In this document: positions 1-14,100 of the stretch, piece by piece
How positions within the stretch are numbered: the first letter of the stretch is position 1
Layout of the letters: each line of letters begins with the position of its first letter
Source: Dysidea avara
Lineage: Eukaryota > Porifera > Demospongiae > Dictyoceratida > Dysideidae
Length of the DNA stretch: 64,000 bases
Reading direction: 5' to 3'
NCBI RefSeq assembly: GCF_963678975.1
Contig: NC_089272.1
Coordinates: forward strand, 42,785,391 to 42,849,390
The notes under the pieces: model-generated
Told to the model about the DNA's origin: nothing
Databases searched by the model: none
Seen by the model: only the letters and a program-made list of their open reading frames with translations
Position numbers and translations under genes: made by a program

Positions 1-1322
1 AGGGAAACACCCTTGTACAGGCTCTGCTTTTTGGTGTCACCCTGTCTTTTTTGACAAATCAGATAATTAATAATAATAATAGTAATATAAATTTTAACGG
101 CGTTTATTTACAACAGGACATAATTACGCGCCCCTCTATTGTCTCTGTACATACTTGCCATTTCTCTACTATTCTTATTTCACAAGAGTTCCTATTGCAA
201 AGGCGTGGTTTCTCCGCTTGAATTAGTCAATGCTTGAAGCAGATCGAGATACTCTAATAGAGCAGTCAATGACTCTAACAGAACAGTCATGTTTCTACAA
301 GTGCTGTATTTTTATATTGTAAAGTCTGTAAGTAGCTAGTGATTTAAACTATACAATCCAGTGTTAGGCAGAAGTTGTAAATATGCTGTAATATTGATTG
401 CTGTGTTACAGCTGTTTTGTGACTGCTCTATTAGAGTATCTTGATGCAGTACAAGATTAAAGGCAAAGTGTTACTAAGGGTTTACTAGTGTTAGTTGACT
501 GCTGTTGCATGCCACTAAAATTACAGTTGTATTTTAATATTCTATCGCTGTAATCTGGAGTTTCTGTCAAAACCATGGAAACTCACCTATTGTTTTCAAC
601 AGTATATGCTTACTCTAACAAAAAGTATTGAAATCCCATCCAAAAACAGCTTGTAGCTGTAAAAAGTGCGCGTCCAAGTAAAGCAGAGTTAACTGCGACA
701 AAAAGTAATGATATCATAATGCGGCCATGTGTGATGTGTGCAAGTTGTAAAATTAATATTAGCTAATCATGATAATACAATATTATTGTTAAAGTGTTAA
801 TGAGAACTATGTGATGCTGCTAGTTTTTAAGTGTGTGAGCATCTTCATAAATGCCACATAAATTTGATTCTCAATAAAGCAATGTGTATAGATTTTCTGA
901 TAGCAATAAACAGTTTGAGTTTGGCCGCCTTTCCTTTGTTCATAGCATTGCCGTACACAGGAAAGGCCGGCCAAACTCAAACTATTTATTGCTATCAGCA
1001 AATCTATACACATTGTTTTATTGAGAATCAAATTTATGTGGCATTTATGAAGATGCTCACACACTTAAAAACTAGGAGCATCACATAGTTCTCATTAACA
1101 CTTTAACAATAATATTGTATTATCTGATTAGCTAATATTAATTTTACAACTTGCACACCTCACACATGGCCGCATTATGATATCATTACCTTTTGTCGCA
1201 GTTAACTCTGCTTTACTTGGACGCGCACTTTTTTACAGCTACAAGCTGTTTTTGGATGGGATTATACTTACATTTCCACATTTCCATGAGTATGATCTTA
1301 CTTTTTAAATCATTTTGTTTAG
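1..1322. repeat. Upstream stretch: AGCAGTC-type inverted pair and a 0.65-kb hairpin element
   Basis: No exon is recognised. At 241-270 and 421-446 the motif GATACTCTAATAGAGCAGTC occurs in opposite orientations; the same motif recurs near 14650, 28000, 33650 and 43980. Positions 623-1269 form a long hairpin: ends read TCCCATCCAAAAACAGC and its complement, centred near 945. The two arms produce nearly the same short open frame on opposite strands (807-1064 minus, 831-1088 plus), a by-product of the palindrome rather than a gene. Probably a non-autonomous DNA element. Confidence 0.7.
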
Positions 1323-2155
1323 CTTTATCCATTTGGAAGTACTAATGGTGATAGTTCCTTACCATTAACTGATGATGGAAGCTCTCTAAGGATCTACTTA
1401 TCCCATGACTACATGTTCTATGGTTATGCCAAAAGGAATACATATGTACGTATGAATACAGTACTGAAGGACTTGTACAATGTTTCATTATTTACTACAG
1501 GTAAATGCTAATGGAGTCATTAGCTTTGATAATCCTTTTGATGACACTTTTGTACGTCTATTCCCACTGACTTCATATGATATCGTCGCACCATACTGGG
1601 CCGATGTTGATATTACAGGAACTGGCCACATTTACTATCGTCAGACTACTGACCACAATCTCCTTGATAGAGCAACTGAACAAATAAGAACAGCTTTTCC
1701 TAATTCTCAAGCTATAGCAGTTGACAATATGCTGATCGCAACATGGGATAGAGTTGGTTACTATCCCCATCAAACTGATAAGGTAAAAGATGTGTTATCA
1801 TTGCATAAAATTAATTTGTATATGCATTAATTCGTGCCATACAATATTGACTACTGAATAATGATAATAGCATGAATAATATTATGCATGTATGTGATGA
1901 CATGTTACCACTCTTTATTTTGTATTTAGGTCAACACATTTCAGTGTGTATTGGCCAGCAGTGGATCTAAATCTTTTGTGATATTCGTGTATGAGGACTT
2001 ACAGTGGGGTGGTGGTGAAGCTGTGGCTGGAATTAATGCTGAAGATGGTACCAATTTCATCACCATTCCTGGATCACTATCTCAAGATATTCTCAGTATC
2101 ACTGAGACCAGTAATGTGTATGATCCTGGAGTGTGGATATTTGAAGTTGGCACAG
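1323..2155 (+). CDS. NIDO (nidogen extracellular) domain exons
   Basis: Three exons: 1323-1445, 1501-1782, 1930-2155 (phases 0, 0, then ending in phase 1). The translation opens with LYPFGSTNGDSSLP, continues with VNANGVISFDNPF and IVAPYWADVDI, and closes with VNTFQCVLASSG, FVIFVYEDLQW and DPGVWIFEVG. This is the order of conserved blocks in NIDO domains (YPFG...D; NxNGxISF; APYWADVD; NTFQ; SFVIF; Y.D.QW). Introns of 55 and 147 bp separate the exons. The first exon starts right at the beginning of the domain, so a signal peptide exon must precede it. The domain is followed directly by the first FN3 cassette after a 1.9-kb intron. Confidence 0.9.
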
Positions 2156-5100
2156 GTAATGCAACCTAACAATTATGAATTATGTTGAAATTACATATGT
2201 GATATAATTGTACATGTACTACTAATGATTATTACACTGTTACAAAAGGTGTTTGTAAAATACTTTTTGGGATATAATAGCTGCCATTTACACCAGACTC
2301 CTTTGAGGGTGTTCTGTTACACCCATAGGGTACTTAAGATATTTTAAAAGAAAATGGACTGTTTTCTTTGTTATACAGCCAATCACATTTTACAGTCATC
2401 AATATTGCTGCATATTAACTTCATTAGAGGTCACAGCACTATTCAACAAGGATCAATTAATAGAGTGGTTCCAGAAGCTTCTGAAAATCTGCATCACTAA
2501 TTGCTACACCAAAGTATACAAGATAGCAGCTAATCAAAAGTGATGTCAAAATACATTGGAGCCTATGGAAAACAGACTTTTGTGGTTAATTTAAGGCACC
2601 CCAGTAAAGCCATACAGGAAGCCAAAAAGTGCACTACATACTTTAGCCTTATTGAATCGTCATATCATTAACACAAAGAACATACAAGAAACATGGATAG
2701 TAATACATACATTCAGTATCATCAGCTCTTCCTCTTATGGTATTCAGTTTGTATTTATAATGTAACCAATAAGCATGACTTGATTGTGGGTTCATTTTAA
2801 AAGGCTCTGAAATGAACTACTGCATGGTTGTCACAAGAAATAATACAGTGTACAAGTACATGATAATGCCATCACACTGTCATCTCACTGTAATTAACAC
2901 CTACGCAAATCTGTTGCATGTAGTAGTCATGTACATCTTATGTATGTGCATTAGATACATCAGTGGTAGAGTCACATGCTATATGTATTCCATTGTTTTG
3001 CCTTCTTATTGTATGTGCAATGCTGAAAGATATTTTTGTTTGTAAATGCTAGCCTGTATGCTCGTATTGACTAACAAACTTAATGTGTGACCGAATTGTG
3101 TTAATTTTATTAACTAAATCAGGTGTACATAAAGACCAAAGGGTGTTGACAAACACCAAGAAGTGTTCAAAATTGAATTAGTGCAGTGCAAACACCCAAG
3201 GGTGTTCCTACTACACCAGAACAGGTGTGAGTTTTTAGGTAACACAGCAACATCATGGGTGTTTGAGAACACCCAACTTTAACAGTGTATGTAGTGGCTA
3301 TTGACACTGACTGTCAGTGTCAATAAGTGTCACCAAAGGCTGTTGAACCAGAACAAACTAAAGTATCCAGCACATTGTTTGTATGAGGTAAGGTCTTGGT
3401 GAGTTCAAGACAAACAAGGGTTAGAACAATTGAAGCAAGCATCCCGGCAAAGCCAGGCCAACCCTAGCTCGCCTTGAACCAAAAACTTACCTTCACTAAT
3501 ACATCTTTATGTTCAACAGGCAAACCTCAGTTAGGGTTAGTGTTGGGTTCAGCTTTGGTTTCTTCTTTGCCGAGCATGGTTCCGTCTTCTTAATAGAACA
3601 TCCTTCTCGACTCACATTTATAAGGTAGAAAAGAAGGAAGAGTGGGTAGCTACAGTAGTTCCAGTTGTGAAGTGGTAAGAATCCCTCACTACTGGTGGCT
3701 CTAGGTCAGGAATTCACTTTAGATCCATTTTTATTTTTTCTATGTTTTTGGATAGGTTTCTCCCAATCAGTGGCAATGGCCTCAACCTTACTATTATACT
3801 CATACTACAGGATATGTATACATATATTTGTATTTTCCTTGCATGACTATGTGCTACATAGCATACATCACATACAGTAGCATAGCAAAGTGATAACTTT
3901 TAAGAATGTACATGTGATTACTTTTACTGATTTTACTCTCATGCATTGTAAACCCTTAATTCCTTGTACAACTGTACAGTATGCGAATGTACTAATCATT
4001 CCTTTTCTAGCACCACCAGTACCACAGCCAGCTCCCAGCATGGCTCCTAGAAATTTCAGAGTTGTTTCTACTACATCAACATCCATCAAATTCAGTTGGA
4101 ATGCTTTGAGTTATTCAGAAGCTAATGGAGTAGTGAGATGGTATATCATCACTTGTCATGAAAAAGACTACACTTTTGTGGTATGAGGGACATAACTGCA
4201 GGGGTAGATCCAGGAAAGGGTCCCTTTTATTGGAATATAATATTGCTTGATGAACTGCTAAAAAGTTTATCTGAAGTTAGTAAAGCCAAAATCAGTCTCT
4301 CAGTCAAAAGAAATGCTTTGAGGTCGAAAAGCATTCATTTTACTTTCCTTTACTGAAAAACCACTTGAAATCGCATCCCCATTATAATATCTCCATACGC
4401 AATATGCAATAATCACCTTTAAAATTATTATTGTTTCAATGTTTTAAAGCTACCTCTAGAGGCAGAAGTTTCATTTCGAAATGATAAAACAGTGAAACAT
4501 TGCCAGAGAGTGATTATTTGTTATGAAATATTACTATTGTGTAGCTGTAGCTAGACTGAACCCACAATTATCATACTCTCTAGAGTGGAACCCCCCTTTT
4601 TAAAGTCTGGACCTACCCCTTGCCTATAATATGTGTGCATAGCACTTGAATACTGTGATGACATCAACTTATTACACTTACAGAGAAAAACCAAAATGTA
4701 CACTGTAACTACAGTTATATTCTCTGTAACTCAAGCATAGTTATTACATTTCTGTCATTGTACTGTCACATTAGAGTTTGTTTGCGTCAGACAACAAACA
4801 ACAAGACCCACACAGCTTTTTACAAATGGCATTCATATCTAAACTGCATAAGATATTACTCACAATTGTCGTTGTTATTGTATAGCAAATCCATGCTAAC
4901 ATCACTGGTACTGCTACACAAGGGACAGTTACTAGACTAACTCCACACACCACATACACTTGTGCAATATATGCTGTAAGTGGATCTGATGGACCAGTGA
5001 GTGATCCCATCACTGTAACAACTGCACATCAACGTATGTACTGTTGTACAATACATCAGTGATTATGATTACGTGAAATGTTTCTCACAGCTCCCAATCC

Positions 5101-8100
5101 TCCAGTGATACTATCAGTCACTACAATTGATAGTCAGTCAGTTCATGTAACCTGGAGAGCACCAACACAACATAATGGAGTATTGAACAGTTACACTGTC
5201 ACATATAATATTAATCATGGCAGTAGTGGAAGAATTTATGTTCCCTATGATGGAAACCCAGTAAGAATAATGTGACTATACACATGACACTTATAAATAC
5301 TCCTTTGTGTTATCCATTCTAGACACAATCTTATGATATTACTGGGCTGGCTCCATATCAGTTAGTCACAGTGACCATCACTGCTACTAATGGAGGTGGA
5401 GAAAGTGATTCTAGTAATGCAATGATGACAAGAACAAGTGAAGCATGTACGCATATAAATACATGTTAGTGTAACTGTTAGTCTGTACTTGCAGATTCAA
5501 GAAGTAGTTATAGAGCCATTATCTTTCATAGCCTAAACAGTTTATGGGTACCTCACATTAAAGTAGCAATGTATGAGGCTGCTAATATTGTGATACCGTT
5601 TATTGTCTGTTTGTTATCCAAATTACAAAAGGGTACGCTTTTAGAATACTATACATTACTACTGCTTGCGCATTATTATCAAGAGTATATAATGGAGAAG
5701 AGAGAGTTTCAAAATACACTATACGTTCTGACAAATGAGCTACTGTATTAAAGTCCTATGGCATCATTCAAACAACTTGGTGATTTGTTTTGATCAGTGA
5801 CTGAGTGAAAGAACTTGTCATACAACTGAGTGAAAGGGCGGTGTAGCTAGTCACTCAAGAAACTTGAGTATGGCATGTCGCACAGAGGAACTTGGTACAA
5901 AGAGAAAGACCTTGGCACCTAACCTGGGAAGCAAACATTACCAGGAACGTTGATGCTGCCTTGGATGAATCCAGTTCCAGTTCCCACCTGTGCTATACAC
6001 CGGTCATCATGAATATCAAACCTTGCACATGATATCTTCATTTGAAATTTAATCATCCCCTGCCTTGACAGTTTTGCTAGTGAAAGTGACATGTCTAGAT
6101 AGAGTTTCAGTCACTGCAACCACCCACCTTAAACTAGCATCATGTTAAATCTTGGCAATCAACAGCAGTCAGTTATATGAGAGGAAACAAAGATATGTAA
6201 TGGACGTAATTTTCACACCCTATAGACACACTCTCTCTCCATTATATACTATTATAACAGTTTGAAGTATTTAATCCATCATGGCATGCCAGTGGTTAAA
6301 ACTGTGCCCATGAGACCTTCACTGCAAAATTTATTTTGGAGTACTAAGAAATCCATTACTACACTTCTTAAACTGTATAAGTACTTTTAAACATGGATAG
6401 GTATCTTATTATTAAGGTATCTTACTGTATTTCAAGATGTCCTGTTAAGAATTTTTCTTTGTTCTCCACGTTAGTATATTTTAGCCTTTGGTAGGACTTA
6501 GCAATGGCTTTCAGTACTTACGTGCTGTAAAACATTAATAAAAACAAAAAAAAAAAATCTGCATACTGTATACCAAGTGCAGATTATAACATACCAACAA
6601 TTTTAATTATACTCTTCTGCACAGCTCCTGGAGTAGTACAGTTTCACGTAAAGACTACATTAAATAACACCGAAGTGATAGTGATGTGGAGTCCACCCCT
6701 ACAACCTAATGGAATTATCACATCATATGAAGTGATGTATCTAATATATGAGGATGATGATACCACAGAACATATCACTTTGGAGAACACTGTTCGTAAT
6801 TATACTATTCAAAATTTACGTAAGTGTGCGTGTACAACTGTATGTTCATATGGTTAACATGTTGATGTTCTTATTCCAGATCCAGGTACTCCTTATCAAG
6901 TGAGAGTAGTGGCATTCACCAGTGTTGGTATGGGAGTATTGGGTGATTATGTCGTATTCTTCAGTGAAGAACTAACACCAACTAAATCACCAGAGAATGT
7001 ACAAGCTAACTGGTTGAACTCTACAACAATCAATGTCACTTGGACTCCATTAAATCTATTTGAAGTTCAAGGATTTCCACAGTATAGGGTAGTACTCACT
7101 CCATTATCAAATGATAGTCTAAACAGACAACTTGATGCTAGTGTTACGATAACTAATGACAGTATTGCAGTTTTCACTAACCTGGCTGTTGTCACACTGT
7201 ATTATGTGGTAGTAGGTGTGAGTACTGGTGGATCATCATTGTTCTTGGAAAGTGATCCTTTTAATGGTATAATGATTATGTATGTTCTGTACTTGCTTCA
7301 TGGTTTTGTATGGCTATATTAAGGAATAATCAAAGTATTCAGGTACTGATCTGCTGTAACAATGATAGTACTGACACTAAATTGGCACTTGAAAGTGATT
7401 CCATAAAAAAATAGTGCTTTTGAATGTACTACGATTATTTGGTTAAGCTAAAAATGAATTATACTGTAATACTACACATTCTTGTATTGATTCAGGTTGC
7501 TGTGAAAAAGCTGTAATATTATGGGTACTAATACGCACGTACATTTTGAAAATCAAACAAACACTTTTGTAGGATTGATCAACACTATTCTACTTAGGCT
7601 GCAATGCTTCAAATTAAATTTTTTTTTCTATCCTGACAAATGCAAAATACATACAAAAGTACATGCAACACTATTTCCAAATATCATGTACATTTGTCTA
7701 GTATACATTTTTCCATAGTACCTCTACCTCCCCCACGTGTGGCACCCAACAATTTCAGAGATGTTTCTGTCAAGTATAATGCTATCATATTCAGCTGGAA
7801 TACACTCAGTTACCAAGATGCTAATGGAATAGTGAGATGGTACATCATTACTTGTAATGGAACAGACGATCATTTTGTGGTGAGTATTCCAGTATGTACG
7901 TATGTATATTGTGCTTTGCTTGGGAGGATAAAAGTGCTACTGTGTACTGTGTTTTCCATACAGTATCAATTACCTACATAACTGTCATGTAACACAGTTA
8001 TGCAAATAATCAGGCTAATACCATACAGTTATGCAGAACAGGAAATAAGTACGAAAACAACTCCACTCAGATGGCATAGTTGATCATGTGCATGCAGGGG

Positions 8101-11100
8101 TGGTTCTAGAAAAATTTCTGACTGGTTTCCAACTTTAGGATAGCTAGGGGCGGTAGTGGTGGAATTAGAACCTTCTATATAGTTTATTTAGTTAAATATG
8201 AGTGAAAATTGCCCTAAAATGTAGAATCTGCTCATTCTAAGCCTATGTAGAGAGATTTAATACCTTTTTGATCAGTTCCAGAAGCTACAAAATCAAAAAT
8301 GATAATTGTATTTAGAGGTGCTCAATGCACTTGAAGGTGCAAAAGAAGTAATTTGGATCATTTTGTGGTGGAGAGAGTAATTTGATCATTAACTATCCAA
8401 GTAGTTAAAGTCATTATTTTAGGCTTAAAGTTCGTTGAGTGTTTTAATTATTTTTTTGATCTTGAAAAGGTGACTGGTTTATGCGAACTGGTAAAACTCC
8501 CTTAAAACCGCACCTGTGTGTGTGTGACATTGTAAATCACTAAAACTACGTAGTCAAACTAATCCTCTCAGTTAGTTCTATGACTAGAAATAGATTACAA
8601 TACAGTAGGCACATGAAATGAATGCTCCAAGCAAAAAGACCAGGAAATATAATATAACACTTGAAGCACCTCCCTACTGCTATGATTGTGTGTACAAAAA
8701 TTACAGCATTAGAGGGGTGTCACTAGAGAGGTGTTTCAAGGCATTCACAGCACTCAGTTTTGCCTCATGCTGGATTAGCCTCTTGACACACATCCTTGTG
8801 TCACCCTCACATTTGGTGGTGCTTTATCTACAGTGTATATATAGCATAATGTGGATACACCATATGGCTAGAACAACCCAGTAGCTACAATAATGTGTGG
8901 CCTTTAATAATGACAAGGTTGAAAAATTATGAATGTGGTAGCCAATAGATAACTGTGATGTTGGCAATGGCATCATGTTTGCCTATGCATTTGATCAAGA
9001 GTAAAAATCTTGATTTAATTTTTTGGCTTTTAAAAAGTTGTACCTAGTCAGTGTTGGGAGTAACGCGTTACTTATGTAATGCGTTACATAATATTATTAC
9101 TTTTGTGGTAACAAAGTAATATAACGAAATACGCTATGAAAACAGATAATATAACGCAAGATACTTTACTTACAAACGTAACGCGTTACCTAAGTAATAC
9201 AATTACTGTAACGAGTCTAATATGATGTAATATTATTACTAAAAGTAACGAAGTTACTAATCTCGTTAGTAATCCTCTGAGTAACGCCTAACCACAACGA
9301 AGTAACGGGGCCTACTGAATGAAGCTTATTCACTAGCTTCTTACTTATAACCAAGATTTGCACACTGTCCAACAACGCAATCATGTCACGTGATAAGGTG
9401 GTAGTTTCACACGTGACAGCTTAAGGCTGTGGACACAAAGTAATATAATATGTAATATTATTACAGTTACTTTATTTTATGGGTAATATGTAACTGTAAC
9501 TAAATAGTTCTGTTGCAAGTAATATGTAATATGTAACTAGTTACTTTTACAAAGTAACTTGCCCAACACTGTACCTAGTAACAGTTGGACCATTAGTTTT
9601 GACAACATGCAGAGACTGCAAACATAATAGTACCAGTCATGCATAACTATCATACAGTACATTAGTACTGTATATTAGGTTTGCACTTCTCACATTAAAA
9701 TAATTATGTGTTACCCTGATATTACCGTCATGTCAACTTGGAAGTATTGGTTATGTATGTATGCTCAAACGTGATCCAAAATGCTATCAATAGGTTGCTA
9801 CTGGTTTTTAGAAAAACTATTGCCTTGCCACAAGCGGACCTCAAGGCTATGTATGGCCTATACTGTTGAACATTACTACAGCCCAACTGGTCTGGTGTTT
9901 TGGCATACGTACCATACATGATTCATGGATTTACTTTTGTTTTCTTTTTTCCCATTTATTTTACTGACAGTGCAAGGTGGTGATTTGTGAATACCACATA
10001 ATTGCTCCCTGTTGGAATCATCTGTATTGAGGTTTTTTTGTAGAGACTAGCAGAGATGATTCTCTTGTACAGTTCGTCATTTGCCTTTTTAATGTTGTGT
10101 GGTGAGCTGACCATTTGTAGCTGGAATTTAAGGAAAGCATAATGGCCACTTTACTTCTCAGTATTTGATGCATTGAATTTCAGATGTAAATTAATTTTAT
10201 GATACGTATGACACCATTCATTATTTTGAAGTGGTATATACATCCGTTTGGCTCACCAGTCATGATCATGTTACAAAAAATAAACAAGCAAGTGCAAGAA
10301 AATTTAGGAATTTTATGCTTGATAAGGGATATAAATAATGAAACAAGAGAGGTTGTCTTCACCAGCAGACAGACATTTAATTCCTGGTTGAACTTGTATA
10401 TGTATGTACTTTATTATTTGCAACACATGTATTTTTATCACACGCAGACCAATGCTAACATCACTGGTACTGCTACACAAGGGACAGTTACTGGACTAAC
10501 TCCACACACCACATACACCTGTACAATATTTGCTGTTAGTGGATCTGATGGACCAGTGAGTGATCCAATCACAGTAACAACTATATATCAACGTATGTAC
10601 TGTCATAAAATACAGTACATCAATTGTTATGAAATATTTTCTCACAGCTTCCAATCCTCCAGTGATACTATCAGTTACTACAGTTGATACTCAGTCAGTT
10701 CATGTAACCTGGAGAACACCAACACAACCTAATGGAGTATTGATCAGTTACACTATCACATATAACATTGATCATGGCAATAATATAACAATTGATGTTC
10801 CATATAATGGAGAATTGGTAAGTATATATATTCACACTGACAGTGTATAATGAGACTGTACACTACAATAACTACCACTTCAATATAATTGTAGACACAA
10901 TCTTATGACATTACTGGACTGGCTCCATATCAGTTAATCACAGTGACCATCACTGCTACAAATGATAGAAGAGTCACTAGTGATCCTAGCAATGCATCGG
11001 AAAATCGAACAAGTGAAGCAGGTACATATGTATTAAACATAGCATTGAGAGTGGTAGTCTTTTCTTGAATTGCAGTTTTCATATGTGCCTTAAAGATATG

Positions 11101-14100
11101 TTTAGTATTTTTAAAAATGCACACATCTATGTACACAGCTCCTGGAGTAGTACAGTTTCACGTAAATACTACATTAAACAACACCGAAGTGATAGTAATG
11201 TGGAGTCCACCCCTACAACGTAATGGAGTTATCACATCATATGAACTGATATACCAAACATATGAGGATGACAATACTACAGAACATATAACTTTGGAGA
11301 ACACTGTTAGAAATTTTACTATTAAAAATTTACGTAAGTGTAGGTGTACTGCAGCTGTGTGTTCATAAAGATGTTGCATCTCATTCCAGATCCAGGTACC
11401 CCTTATCAAGTGAGAATAGTAGCATTCACTAGTGTTGGTATGGGAGTATTGGGTGATTATGTTGTATTCTTCAGTGAAGAACTAACACCAACTAAACCAC
11501 CAGAGAATGTACAAGTTAATTATATATACAAGTGGTTAAGCCCAACAATCCTCAATGTCACTTGGACTCCATTAAGTCTGTTTGAAGCTCAAGGATTTCC
11601 ACAATATAGAGCAGTGCTTTCTTCGTTATCTAATGATAGCCAAAAGAGACAACTTGATGCTAATGTTATGATAACTAAAAATAGTTTTGCCATATTTTCT
11701 AACGTGGCATCTAACATACAGTATTATGTGGTAGTTGGAGTGAAAAGTGGTGGATCATCTTCATTTTTGGATGGTGATCCTTTAAATGGTAAAGTGGTAA
11801 TTGTTGTGTATTGTTACTTGCATGACACACCGGACACTGGGCTTTTTCATATACTCCACAATGAATCCTAATGACACATGCTAAATGTTATTGTACGAAG
11901 GACACTTATATAAACAGCTATCAACAGACATATGATTTAACTGGTGGTATGCATTATATACAACTTAATTAGCACACATTTTTACACATGAGGTGGTGAA
12001 TGCAAAATAATACAAGGTGCATGTGTTTTAGTTCAGGAAAATGAGTTTACCAATAGCTATTACTATAGTGACAACAGGGCCAGATCCAAGAGGAGGGGCA
12101 CAAACAAGTTCAGATCCACACCATTTAAAAGGGAAGGCCACTCTGAGCAGCTAGTATGTAGCTAGCATATACAGTAAAGCTAGTCATACCCACCCTGTTT
12201 TCCAATGGAAGATCCAGAGATCGCTTATGTATTCCCAAATAGAACACTCACCTAAACTTAGAAAGCTCCCCAACTACAATAGAAGCCTTAGTAGTTAATT
12301 TGGAAGAAGTATAGGTTCACTGGAAAATACGTAGTCAAAAGAATCAATAATAGTACTTATTTACGAAGTTGAAATACGTATGCTATTTTGTTAAGATTAT
12401 TTTCAGTTTTTTTTCACTGATCTACCCTGTACAGGAAAATCTGTTCAGTTTTGGGGATAAAAACTATATAGCTTTCCTTCCTATGTCTTTCCTCATAACT
12501 CTGATAAACTATTTAGAGATACTAATATTAGCTGATCACTTAACAGCTACTGTACATGATGACTGACTTGATATACATGTTTAGTACTGTGTAATATCAA
12601 GCACCACCAGCACCTCTTATTATCACATTAGCTATCCATAAATGGATTTATAAACAAACTAGTGTAAAACAAAAATTAAAACATGGGAATAGAGATCATT
12701 GAAAAATAGAAAAAGAAACTAGAGTCAAGCAAGCCATCATGTTAAAAACACAGAGATCTTTATTAGGACTCAAATACATTATACATTATAACATAAGAAG
12801 CATTCTCAGTACTTATCTGTCCCTGATTTATGGAAACTACTGTTTTTCCTTAGTCTCTACCATAGCCATTGAGTCCAAATATCTCTCTGTGTTTAACATG
12901 CTGGCTTGTTTGACTCTTGTTTCTTTTTTATTTCAATGATCTCTGTTCCCATGTTTAATTTTTTTACACTAGTTAAATTACAGTAGCAATACAATAGATG
13001 CCCATGAATAGCTCCACTCATGAAAATTTGGTGGCTGCAACATCAGCAGCCATTGGCAAGCTATGATCAATTGAAACTTCAAAACTGGTATATGTACATG
13101 TTCTACTGTCCAATGTGTAAAAATATACCTTTTCAAATTAGGTCACATTTGTTTTATAAATGTCAACACTGGATTTTGCATATTCTATTCCTGTATTGTG
13201 CAGTGCCTCTTCCTCCAAGTGTGGCACCCAGCAATTTCAGAGATGTCTCTGTCACATCTAATACTGTCACATTCACCTGGAATACTTTAAACCTTCAAGA
13301 AGCTAATGGAATAGTGAGATGGTATATTATCACGTGTAATGCAGTGGCCTATAATTTTGTGGTGAGTGCTATTAATATATCATATGTAACGGTGGCATTT
13401 TGCTGTGACTGATTTTTTGAATCCAAATATGTTTGTAAACTATATTATGTAACATTTTCACATCTCAGATCATAGGAATTCCAGAGAGTTACATTTGTAA
13501 TGAATACCTCTTCATAGGGATACAAATAAATGTACACCGGTGTACATTGAGATGTATCCAGGGAAAGTGGTTGCACTTCAAAAGAGCAAGCCACTTTCAT
13601 TAAAGCAAGCATAGCCTTGATGTGGATGAGGTATAGTGGTATCACCCTGTTTGTGTTATAAAGGCTCAGATTGAAATCGATTATGGCATTTATGGGAATA
13701 AGTAATGCTCATGTTACAACTGAATTGGAATGTTGCCACAAGAAGTGCTCAAATAAAGGCATTTCAGTATTCTTGCTATTCTATGCGTTTGGAAATGTTA
13801 GTTATTAAAAGGCAAGAACTAGTGTTATAATGCAAGCATTTCAGCATATTTTAATATGTGGACCACACCCACATTAGGAGTTAACCACTCTACAATGAAG
13901 CTTACTCCTGTAGGCCAATAATATACATTGTATTAATCTTTAAACAACATGAGTATTAAAACACTTGCAAATTTCCTGAGATTTGTTCAACTCAACTTTT
14001 CCTGTGATATCCTTAGGAGACTCATCTGCTCATTATAACAAACATAGCTACAATGTTATTTGCAGCCTAACTGAATCTTTCAGGCATGCGTATAAAACAA

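Noticed and set aside
574..620. ATG at 574 as a possible receptor start
   Set aside because: The frame gives no hydrophobic signal sequence and stops quickly, and no donor leads to the NIDO exon.
807..1088. Overlapping open frames on both strands with nearly the same peptide
   Set aside because: They are mirror readings of one hairpin element; no family features.
8618..8884. 88-residue plus-strand open frame in an intron
   Set aside because: No splice context, homologous cassette introns or domain features to support it.
10199..10687. Long frame running through exon B2 and its flanks
   Set aside because: Only 10448-10592 aligns with other B exons; the rest is open by chance.
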